A stretch of DNA of 36,867 nt, taken from IMG/VR virus record IMGVR_UViG_3300032053_000231, positions 1-36,867 of that record; one strand, written 5' to 3'. A program made the translations under genes and the position numbers. The stretch is from a virus. This document shows positions 30,943 to 36,867 of the stretch, piece after piece (position 1 is the stretch's first letter; each line of letters opens with the position of its first letter). The notes beneath the pieces were generated by a model, which ran no database searches, had not been told where the DNA came from, and saw nothing but the letters and a program-made list of their open reading frames with translations.

Positions 30943-31920
30943 TTATTGCAGGTAATAAACAGTTATTGGAGGAATAGTTGCTCTAAATTTACATTCTTCT
31001 TTTAAGGGACACTCAGCGCACTTAGCCAAAGAAGGTCTTGGTTGGTATCCGTATTTTTGATAATGTAAAAGATGCGGAATAGCCTTGTCAATAAACGCTC
31101 TGTGAGTGTCAAATTGCGATTCATCAAATCTAAAATCAATAAGCCTGCAATCATTTTCGTCTTTTGGATTGAACAAGAAAAATAAAAATGGAGGGTTAAT
31201 TCCTGTTTTTAATACTTCAATAAATTTGTAATGTATAGGCTGAGTAATTAAACTCACTTTTTCGTGTAAGCGAGATAATCCCCAACCCAATAAATTCCAA
31301 ACATCGTCAAGCAGCCCAGAAACTTTCATGTCAAAAATTGCGGTCTCTCCCATACTGAGAACCTTTACCTTATGACCATTACTATCCTTTGCAAAAATAT
31401 CTCTTGTGGCTCTAATCCTAATGTCCAATGTTCCCGTTAACACAACATCAACTCCAAATCTTTCCATTGCGTCAGGATACGGAACAGAAATATCTTCACC
31501 CGCCTTTATAATTTCCAATCCGTAATGCTCCATTACCTTTTTAAAATTATCTAAATGTTTTATCATGAGCCGATAATCAGCGCTAAGTTCAGGTTCTACT
31601 TCAGCTTTTGGAACAATTTCTTCAGGAACAGCCTCAAGTTCAGGCAGAGCTACTTCACCTTTTTTTAATTTTTTAGGTTTTTTCGGTTTAACTTCCTTAA
31701 CTGCCTTTACTTTTAATGTCTTTGGAATGGGTATAGAGCCGTTTTTAGGAACGCTACCAGTCGCAACATATTCAAACCAAGCCCCAAGGTTCATCGCATC
31801 GCTTGGGGGAAATAAATCGAATCTACTGTCAATGTATTTAGCTTTAAAAACTAATCCACAGCCTTCACCTGAAGAATATTGAAGTAAGCCCTTTAAAAGT
31901 GATTGTGAAATCTTTAACAT
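30943..31920 (-). CDS. Fe-S cluster PD-(D/E)XK exonuclease (Cas4/AddB/RecB-like)
   Basis: 325 residues. The nuclease core is LTGTLDIR with Asp166 and IFDMKVSG with Asp197-Met-Lys199, the D...(D/E)xK motif. Cys21 near the N-terminus and Cys301, Cys304 and Cys310 near the C-terminus match the four-Cys 4Fe-4S fastening seen in Cas4 and AddB. An inserted Pro/Lys/Glu-rich linker (about 66-113) is unusual. Such enzymes resect DNA ends and give single strands to an annealing protein, a candidate for which lies downstream. Two copies of the paired TTGATTA element stand directly before its ATG. Confidence 0.8.
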   Translation of the reverse strand: MLKISQSLLKGLLQYSSGEGCGLVFKAKYIDSRFDLFPPSDAMNLGAWFEYVATGSVPKNGSIPIPKTLKVKAVKEVKPKKPKKLKKGEVALPELEAVPEEIVPKAEVEPELSADYRLMIKHLDNFKKVMEHYGLEIIKAGEDISVPYPDAMERFGVDVVLTGTLDIRIRATRDIFAKDSNGHKVKVLSMGETAIFDMKVSGLLDDVWNLLGWGLSRLHEKVSLITQPIHYKFIEVLKTGINPPFLFFLFNPKDENDCRLIDFRFDESQFDTHRAFIDKAIPHLLHYQKYGYQPRPSLAKCAECPLKEECKFRATIPPITVYYLQ

Positions 31921-31972
31921 CTTGATTATTTAGTTTGATTAATTATTTAAACTTGATTAAATTGTTTGATTA
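31921..31972 (-). promoter_or_regulatory. Copies 2 and 3 of the paired TTGATTA element upstream of the exonuclease gene
   Basis: Copies at 31921-31941 and 31952-31972, 31 bases apart, each CTTGATTA, four A/T bases, GTTTGATTA on the plus strand. They start one base before the exonuclease ATG (minus strand). Together with the copy at 13397-13417 on the plus strand they look like binding sites of one regulator. No minus-strand TAnnTTTG was found in this gap, so the promoter itself is not identified. Confidence 0.5.
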
Positions 31973-32029
31973 TTTGGTTTACGTTTTTTTTGTAACGAAT
32001 AAATATTTTTTATTTCCGTAGTTATAATT

Positions 32030-32122
32030 TAATTTTGTAACGAATGCTGATTACATTCAATTGTGTTCAACGCAATTTTTGGTTTGATAATAGCGGAGCT
32101 GATTACTCCGCTATTTTTTTTT
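32030..32122 (+). ncRNA. Possible short plus-strand RNA ending in an intrinsic terminator
   Basis: In a 209-base gap of the minus-strand block, a perfect ten-base stem (32089-32098 with 32106-32115, AATAGCGGAG and CTCCGCTATT) is followed by nine T on the plus strand. It therefore terminates plus-strand transcription, opposite to all nearby genes. TAATTTTG at 32030-32037 fits a plus-strand -7 element; no good -33 TTTG was seen. A transcript from about 32044 would be roughly 75 bases and antisense to the exonuclease leader. GCTGATTAC occurs twice in it. On the minus strand the hairpin has no U tract. Confidence 0.4.
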
Positions 32123-32129
32123 AAATTAT

Positions 32130-33035
32130 TTAATTCATTTTTTGGTTTACGAGTATTTCTTCCTTAGAAGGGTCAAAATTTTCATCTGCCCACATAGTTA
32201 AAATTAAATGACCTCCTTTCACAGGTTGTAAAACAACAGGGTCAGGAATATGTTTAATTAATTTATAGCCATCAACTAATTTGAGTCCTGTCAAATCCAT
32301 GTCTTTCACGGGGGCACATATCTGAAGACAAACTTCTTTTTTTGTAACTTTAACATATCGTACTCCATTAAATATTTCGCATTTAGAATTAAAATATCCA
32401 TTATTATATATTCCGTCATCACCTGTGATGAACGAATATGCCGTAGAACTTCTTTCGTGATATTTAAGATGACCTTCGATAAGAAATGAATCGTCAATAG
32501 TATTTAATGGGCAAACTCCCCAATCAGTTGAAACTTCAAATAACATTTTTATCTCATCTTCCTTATGTAAATTAAATTTTTCAATTTCCCTTAAATTTTT
32601 TTCAGGAACAAAGCCTTTAAACCTTGCGACATCTCCACACACTAAATTATATTTGTGGCATATTATTTGAACCTGCTCTTCGGTAATAAATTTGTTATTC
32701 GGATATTTCTGCTGATAGTATTTAGCCATCTCAACCTGTTCTTTACTTAACTTAGCTTTTTGGATTAACGGTTTTAATTCAGTCACCTGATTAGCTTGTT
32801 TAAATCCAAGTTTTTCCAATCTATCAACTTTACTTACATCTTTTGTAGATGCTTCATCAATAATTTTTTTAGCTTCAATTAGTATAGTTTCGGCAGCGAT
32901 ACTAAATTCGTGATGAATCTCCAACACCTCTTTTGGATAATTATTTTTGTTTTCAACTGTTTCTAAAACAGCTTCTTTTGCCTCAATTACTTCTTGAGGA
33001 GGTTGTGGTACACTTTTTTTGAATAGATTGAACAT
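32130..33035 (-). CDS. Hypothetical 301-residue protein
   Basis: Soluble. The N-terminal third is helical and acidic (EVIEAKEAVLETVENK, HHEFSIAAETILIEAKKIID). The C-terminal part is beta-rich with several Cys (ICHKYNLVCGDVARFKGF, CEIFNGVRYVKVTKKEVCLQICAPV) and closes DPVVLQPVKGGHLILTMWADE. I have a loose impression of a conserved family in Bacteroidota phages with this ending, function unknown. The ATG directly follows AACCAAAAATC. Confidence 0.6.
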   Translation of the reverse strand: MFNLFKKSVPQPPQEVIEAKEAVLETVENKNNYPKEVLEIHHEFSIAAETILIEAKKIIDEASTKDVSKVDRLEKLGFKQANQVTELKPLIQKAKLSKEQVEMAKYYQQKYPNNKFITEEQVQIICHKYNLVCGDVARFKGFVPEKNLREIEKFNLHKEDEIKMLFEVSTDWGVCPLNTIDDSFLIEGHLKYHERSSTAYSFITGDDGIYNNGYFNSKCEIFNGVRYVKVTKKEVCLQICAPVKDMDLTGLKLVDGYKLIKHIPDPVVLQPVKGGHLILTMWADENFDPSKEEILVNQKMN

Positions 33036-33068
33036 GATTTTTGGTTTTTAATTTATAATTTATTTTTT

Positions 33069-34115
33069 TTAATCTTCGTTAACGTAAAATAGTTTGTAGA
33101 ATTTTAATCCTTTCTCTTCGTCAAATCCTTGTTCAACATAATCGTGACGAGAATGAATTTGGATATTAAAGTTGTTGTCTAATTTAATGGTACTCTTAGT
33201 AAATCTATTATATTTTTTAAATGCCGTTTTAGAAATAACAAAATTATCGGCTTCTTTTATATTGAATCTTTTATTGTATTCTTCTTTATGTTCCCTAAAT
33301 GAATCAATTAACTCAGGTTCAATAAGTATTTCTTTCTCAAAAGCTTTTTCACTAAACTCTTCGTTATTATCAAAGAAGTTTACGGAATTATTAAGTATCA
33401 TCATCCTGTCATTTTTCTTTACATTATTTTCTTCTGTCAGAACCTCTTCACAAAAAGCAACGCAATGATTAATGTAATTTGACGTGTGCAAGTATGGAGA
33501 TTCTTTTAATTGCATATCCAAAAAATCATGACTCCAATAAGTAGCAGCGTCAGCTATCTTACTACTGTTGTCAATAATTACAGCCTTGTATCCATCTTCT
33601 TTGTCGGTATTGAAAATTAAAACCCCCTTCTCTAATTTTGAAGTCATTCCTGAATCAGTTACAATAGAAAAATCACCCCCGCTAAAATCTGCTTTTATAA
33701 AAGTTTCTTTCGCTTCTGATTTAAATATTCCGATAGCATCACACAGCTCACCATCTACGACTACATCATTTATATATGCGACATAAAAATCACCGCCTTT
33801 TACTTTTATGTGAGTAGTTTGTTGATATAGGTGTTGAGCGATTTTTTTAGAGCCATCAAAAAATTTCTTTTTGTCTTTAAAAATATCCTCTACCGTTCCT
33901 TTAACATCGTAAATCATCAAATCTGATTTTTTCCTGAAGTGGTAGTAAATATCATTTTTAAATCCTTCTAACAAATGATTTATTAAAGTTTCTTTCACAA
34001 AATCATCTTTGAATATAAATTGTTCTTCGGATGGAATAAAATCTTCCGATAATCCAAAGTTTCCAACATAATGAACTGCAAATCCTGTAATGTTTATTCT
34101 TGAAAAGTCTATCAT
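33069..34115 (-). CDS. Nucleoid-associated protein, NdpA/YejK family
   Basis: 348 residues, full length for the family. Matches to its pattern: AVHYVGN near the N-terminus, SKKIAQHLYQQTTHIKVKGGDFYVAYI, DAIGIFKSEAKETFIKADF, KGVLIFNTDKEDGYKAVIIDNSSK, AATYWSHDFLDM, and the C-terminal NFVISKTAFKKYNRFTKSTI followed by KLDNNFNIQI. The bacterial family binds DNA and associates with the nucleoid. In a phage it could organise viral DNA or block or mimic the host protein. Overlaps the small zinc-finger gene by four bases. Confidence 0.85.
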   Translation of the reverse strand: MIDFSRINITGFAVHYVGNFGLSEDFIPSEEQFIFKDDFVKETLINHLLEGFKNDIYYHFRKKSDLMIYDVKGTVEDIFKDKKKFFDGSKKIAQHLYQQTTHIKVKGGDFYVAYINDVVVDGELCDAIGIFKSEAKETFIKADFSGGDFSIVTDSGMTSKLEKGVLIFNTDKEDGYKAVIIDNSSKIADAATYWSHDFLDMQLKESPYLHTSNYINHCVAFCEEVLTEENNVKKNDRMMILNNSVNFFDNNEEFSEKAFEKEILIEPELIDSFREHKEEYNKRFNIKEADNFVISKTAFKKYNRFTKSTIKLDNNFNIQIHSRHDYVEQGFDEEKGLKFYKLFYVNED

Positions 34116-34306
34116 AATTTTTTATTGTCTAATTGTTTAAGTTGCCGTTTTAATCTTATTAATTCGGTGTATGGATTATTTCTATATGCAAACATCTGTT
34201 CATCGTGACATTTTGTATGTGAAAAATCTTCTCCGTATTTTTCGTACCTATCACCAACAATAAAATTTCTTTCACAAAATATACATTTTTTATCTAACAT
34301 AATCAT
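34112..34306 (-). CDS. 64-residue zinc-finger-like protein
   Basis: Four likely metal ligands in two pairs: CIFC near residues 8-11 and HTKCH near 30-34. The middle is polar and the C-terminal 25 residues form a basic helix (YTELIRLKRQLKQLDNKK). ATG 34306 overlaps the previous stop (TAATG). Such small Zn proteins in phages often bind DNA or host factors. No specific family. Confidence 0.65.
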   Translation of the reverse strand: MIMLDKKCIFCERNFIVGDRYEKYGEDFSHTKCHDEQMFAYRNNPYTELIRLKRQLKQLDNKKL

Positions 34307-34509
34307 TATATAGTATAAGGCACATCTTTAATTTTTACCCACTCATCCCAAGTAAACTCCATACTCTTGCGTATTTTTTCTCCTTCTATCTCGCCCTGCT
34401 TTAACGCTTTATTCATTGTCCTCTGACCCTTATTAGATTTTAAATATTTTTCTAAACGGATAATTTGTTCTTTACTCCAAATAGGTTTATTTTTTTTATT
34501 GTCGCTCAT
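34306..34509 (-). CDS. 67-residue basic helical protein
   Basis: Highly basic and soluble: WSKEQIIRLEKYLKSNKGQRTMNK, then EGEKIRKSMEFTWDEWVKIKD. ATG 34509 overlaps the upstream stop by ATGA; the stop overlaps the downstream start. No recognised family. The WSKEQIIRLEKYL text recalls a Myb/SANT-like or other DNA-binding helix, too weak to assign. Confidence 0.55.
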   Translation of the reverse strand: MSDNKKNKPIWSKEQIIRLEKYLKSNKGQRTMNKALKQGEIEGEKIRKSMEFTWDEWVKIKDVPYTI

Positions 34510-34652
34510 TTAGCCATTGTAACTGTTTGAAATCCTACCATTCTCTTTTCCACAAAATATTCACCACCATATTTTAATTGATACTTTATATCTGCATAAA
34601 CAGGAGTTGCATCAGGAATTTCATATCTTACAATAGTGTTTTTTGTAAACGC
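34506..34652 (-). pseudogene. Gene fragment without a start, broken near a homopolymer
   Basis: A coding-looking frame reads NTIVRYEIPDATPVYADIKY, then QLKYGGEYFVEKRMVGFQTV and stops at 34506-34508, overlapping the next gene by four bases. It has no ATG in front of it, and a stop (TGA, 34653-34655) precedes it immediately. Moving frame at the run of six A upstream would extend it as SVYK, from a TTG at 34656. I take this as a frameshift or sequence error, possibly two, in a small beta-rich phage gene. Confidence 0.45.
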
Positions 34653-34669
34653 TCAATCTTTTAACTTCG

Positions 34670-34771
34670 CTAAAAATCCTTATAATCAATAGCCTCAATC
34701 TCTTTTGAGACCTGAGATGCCTGTTCTCGGATTGTTTGTAGCCTATTTACTAATTCTTCTCTTGCGTCCAT
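34670..34771 (-). CDS. 33-residue helical peptide
   Basis: ATG 34771 (two bases after the stop of the gene upstream), TAG at 34670-34672. Product MDAREELVNRLQTIREQASQ plus VSKEIEAIDYKDF, a single charged helix. One more T in the run at its 3' end would extend it to DFLAKLKD, so it may itself be truncated by the same local errors as the fragment that follows. Real but small; low certainty. Confidence 0.4.
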   Translation of the reverse strand: MDAREELVNRLQTIREQASQVSKEIEAIDYKDF

Positions 34772-34773
34772 TT

Positions 34774-34953
34774 TTATTTAATTCTTTGGCAGGTTGACGT
34801 AGACATTCTTTTTTCAAATTCTTGTTTTGAGATTTTCTCCTCGTACCAAGAAAACTGAAAATTACTTCTATCCCATCCATCAGGGTCAAGTATTTGAATG
34901 TGCGGAAATAATGTTTTGCTCCACTCGTTTGACGATTTTAACTCTGTGCTCAT
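34774..34953 (-). CDS. Conserved small phage protein, 59 residues
   Basis: ATG 34953 overlaps the lipoprotein stop by four bases; stop TAA at 34774-34776. Contains LDPDGWDRSNFQFSWYEEKI, then SKQEFEKRMSTSTC. The pattern DPDGWDR.N...S..EE.I...EF..R...STC is one I know as very widespread in tailed phages, function unknown. Its tight coupling to a lipoprotein gene may be incidental. Confidence 0.75.
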   Translation of the reverse strand: MSTELKSSNEWSKTLFPHIQILDPDGWDRSNFQFSWYEEKISKQEFEKRMSTSTCQRIK

Positions 34954-35675
34954 TTTAATTGATTATTTATTAATCCTAAAAATTCTATTTTTACAATTCC
35001 ACCACTATTATTTGCATTACGGGAAATGTTACAAATATTTTGGGTCTGCGGAGTTTCAGGATTTGTGATGCAAGTCGGCATTCCTGCTGTGTTTGTGCAA
35101 TTTGTACATCCATACGGATAAACACCAACGAGCCCTGTATTTTTTCCCATGCTATCATTATAAATCGTAGTTACATTCATATAGTTTTGATTTGCCTCCC
35201 ATGTTCCGCCACCATATAAAGTGAATCTGCCCAAACTACTCACGCCTGCCACACAACTAATCTCAATTGTTTCCTGAGCCATATTAACTGTTCCTGCGTT
35301 GTTCAAAGTAAATTCGTAAAGCGTGATTCCCACAGGGCAATTTACTGGGGCATACGCAAAAGAAATATTTCCCATAATCGCAAGACTATCAGGAGTAGAA
35401 TAGTCCAAAGAATCATTTGGGGCTAATTTAAAGCTACCCTGTAATAAATTGGTAGATACTATTCCGAATATTCCGTTAACGTTGGAAACCCATCCTGCAC
35501 CGCCTCCTAACGTTAAATAAACAAGGGCAGTATCAGGGTTTGAGTTTTTAATTCTTAATAATGTTATTGCCGAATCAGCATTAATGTTAACGTTAACGTC
35601 AATTTTTTCTTCTATTTTTGTTTCGCAGGAAAATAGGATTAGTGACAGGGCTAAGATTGATAGGATTTTTTTCAT
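34950..35675 (-). CDS. Phage-encoded lipoprotein
   Basis: 241 residues. The signal ends in the lipobox LILFSC, lipidated at Cys17, followed by an acidic stretch (ETKIEE), which in Bacteroidota often favours surface export. The mature domain is beta-rich with Gly-rich strands (YLTLGGGAGWVSNVNG, FTLYGGGTWEANQNYMNV) and a Cys-rich end (VYPYGCTNCTNTAGMPTC). It lies in the early-type block rather than the lysis block. Phage lipoproteins made early can block superinfection, as with T5 Llp; that role is only inferred. Its leader (35676-35735) is A/T-rich with no clear promoter. Confidence 0.75.
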   Translation of the reverse strand: MKKILSILALSLILFSCETKIEEKIDVNVNINADSAITLLRIKNSNPDTALVYLTLGGGAGWVSNVNGIFGIVSTNLLQGSFKLAPNDSLDYSTPDSLAIMGNISFAYAPVNCPVGITLYEFTLNNAGTVNMAQETIEISCVAGVSSLGRFTLYGGGTWEANQNYMNVTTIYNDSMGKNTGLVGVYPYGCTNCTNTAGMPTCITNPETPQTQNICNISRNANNSGGIVKIEFLGLINNQLK

Positions 35676-35735
35676 GGTTTTATTTTTTTAGTTTATTTTT
35701 TTTAAATTTACAGGTTTTATTCATTATTTCGTGTT

Positions 35736-35906
35736 TTAATTTATAATGGTTTCTTTTTTTAAAATTTCACGTACTTTTTCAACTAACTCTTCAAGCGTAC
35801 CATTATTGTCAATTACATAATTAAATTCAGCATTGTCAAGCGCTGTTTCGGAAGGGTGTAATGAAGGTGAAGACGAACCATTATCTCTATTAATCCTGCT
35901 TTTAGT
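35736..35906 (-). pseudogene. C-terminal remnant of a phage P-loop kinase-like protein
   Basis: On the minus strand, 56 codons (stop at 35736-35738) read INRDNGSSSPSLHPSETALD followed by FNYVIDNNGTLEELVEKV. This is the C-terminal signature I know from phage deoxynucleoside monophosphate kinase-like proteins (HPSE.ALD...FDYVIDN.GT..EL). The frame has no ATG and begins after a stop at 35907-35909. The P-loop half is missing; the upstream text (MKQHISTILKKGA from 35947) does not resemble it. So a truncated gene. Confidence 0.6.
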
Positions 35907-35952
35907 TTAGCGCCTTTTTTTAATATTGTACTTATGTGTTGTTTCATAAATT

Positions 35953-36171
35953 TTAATCTAAAACTTCCATTTCTTCGACAGCCCAATCTTGCCACATTCC
36001 GAAAAATGAAGCGCCCTTGTACTTTTTCTCCATCGCCTTCCATTTTTTATATTCGGTTTCTTTATGTTCATTCATTGCTTTTTCAGCACCTTCTTTTGAA
36101 CGGTGTAAACTCATGGTAGCATAACTACTTTCTTCTGTCGATGAATTATATAAGAATGCGTATATTTTCAT
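35953..36171 (-). CDS. Hypothetical 72-residue phage protein
   Basis: Starts MKIYAFLYNSSTEESSYATM, then SLHRSKEGAEKAMNEHKE and ends FFGMWQDWAVEEMEVLD. The layout, MKIYA...SYATMSLH.SKEGAEKAM...W.VEEMEV, is one I associate with a small phage protein of unknown function. ATG 36171 overlaps the YopX-like gene stop by four bases. Confidence 0.65.
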   Translation of the reverse strand: MKIYAFLYNSSTEESSYATMSLHRSKEGAEKAMNEHKETEYKKWKAMEKKYKGASFFGMWQDWAVEEMEVLD

Positions 36172-36614
36172 TTTTTAGTTTCGTAAATATTTCCAACTAC
36201 CTTAGAAACTTTTAACCAATACCCTAAATCAACACGATTCAACCCGTCTTTTTTAGTTCCTTTCCAACAAACGTAAAAACCAAAGTGACCTCCGTGCCCA
36301 TCATCGTTCATATTTGTGTATTGTCCGAATTTTATAACGCCTAATATTTTTTCATCAAAATGATATGGAATTAAATCTCCTTCATAAACTATTTTTTCAC
36401 CGATAGGAAAGCCTAACATGACGATAGCATCTTTATCAATTTCGGTTATACTTAATCCTGCGTACCAATCATCATCAGCTTCATAAACTTTTGTTCCTGT
36501 GCAAAAATAATCCCGACCATTCCTTGAGCTTAAATGTTTCCCCTCGCAATAAATCATTTCAGGAGCATAGCTACTAAATCTCTTTGCGAAAACTCTAAAA
36601 TAATATTTGCTCAT
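36168..36614 (-). CDS. YopX family protein
   Basis: 148 residues. The YopX core is clear: MLGFPIGEKIVYEGDLIPYHF (quoted in parts: GFPIGEKIVYEGDLI), then GVIKFGQYTN, GHFGFYVCWKG, DLGYWLKV and the closing VVGNIYE. YopX-domain proteins are small oligomeric proteins common in phages and prophages, of unknown function. It overlaps genes at both ends by four bases (ATGA), part of a coupled early-type chain. Confidence 0.8.
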   Translation of the reverse strand: MSKYYFRVFAKRFSSYAPEMIYCEGKHLSSRNGRDYFCTGTKVYEADDDWYAGLSITEIDKDAIVMLGFPIGEKIVYEGDLIPYHFDEKILGVIKFGQYTNMNDDGHGGHFGFYVCWKGTKKDGLNRVDLGYWLKVSKVVGNIYETKK

Positions 36615-36867
36615 TCTTTAATTTTTATGATGCCAAAATTCAGCAACACATCCAAAACTCCAATTACATCCATTCTGCCACTCAAAGGAGCAACCGTGTT
36701 TTGAACTTCAATCTTATAATCGTTATAAACGTACATCGAATATCCTGTAAACTTGCAATATATTGATAGCGGAACAACTCCACCGTTGTTATTAATTACA
36801 AAATCTTTGACGCAAAATTCCTGAAAATCAAATCCTGTTGCTTTTTTGAATATGCCTGAAAGTTCGT
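36611..36867 (-). CDS. Partial hypothetical protein, N-terminus beyond the window edge
   Basis: The frame is open from the right edge to TGA at 36611-36613, which overlaps the YopX ATG (36614). 84 residues are visible, beginning ELSGIFKKATGFDFQEFCVKD and ending DVLLNFGIIKIKE. Beta-rich with two Cys; no recognised family. The ATGA overlap supports that it is translated. Confidence 0.6.
   Translation of the reverse strand, partial: ELSGIFKKATGFDFQEFCVKDFVINNNGGVVPLSIYCKFTGYSMYVYNDYKIEVQNTVAPLSGRMDVIGVLDVLLNFGIIKIKE

Noticed and set aside
34630-34640. Programmed -1 frameshift at the A-AAA-AAC-like run
   Set aside because: The heptamer is in the wrong phase; joining the two coding parts needs +1 or loss of one A, so error or mutation is simpler.

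Overview
The window reads as part of the genome of an uncultured tailed phage (Caudoviricetes) of a Bacteroidota host. It is AT-rich. Start codons are preceded by A-rich leaders with no clear Shine-Dalgarno sequence, and most genes are joined by ATGA or TAATG overlaps. One promoter matches the Bacteroidota pattern TTTG-N19-TAnnTTTG exactly (13410-13440), and the gene families are typical phage ones.

Plus strand, 1-12730: the 3' part of a Gly-X-Ser (collagen-like) fibre gene, then about 10 kb of glycan and methylation genes. These include a 1640-residue protein with seven enzyme-like modules (two GT2, GT17, FkbM methyltransferase, a second methyltransferase, a GT-A module and a GT6-like module). 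A 927-residue protein reuses FkbM and GT17 modules and ends in half of a GT9-like enzyme; the other half is the next gene. A radical SAM protein lies between them. A hairpin closes the block. Plus strand, 12860-21645: one gene with its own terminator, then, behind the consensus promoter, small membrane proteins, a cold-shock protein, a GH19-type endolysin, a putative holin, spanin candidates, a beta-helix spike-like protein and a decayed gene.

Minus strand, 36867 down to 21642: the presumed early block. It has small phage proteins, a YopX-like protein, a lipoprotein, an NdpA-like nucleoid protein, an Fe-S PD-(D/E)XK exonuclease, a possible annealing protein, a protein ending in a clamp-binding-like motif, a VRR-NUC nuclease and replication-type genes. 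The two strands converge at 21642-21645.

The most striking part is the tightly coupled minus-strand set 26226-24164: a CmoA-like carboxy-SAM synthase, an AroQ chorismate mutase and a DNA cytosine-5 methyltransferase. Chorismate mutase makes prephenate. CmoA uses prephenate and SAM to make carboxy-SAM. The DNA methyltransferase has Arg in place of the near-invariant motif X Asn (GRAVPP, not GNAVPP), the kind of change reported to let an engineered C5 methyltransferase accept carboxy-SAM. I infer a phage pathway that puts 5-carboxymethylcytosine into its DNA. Gene identities are read from sequence; the modified base is a prediction.
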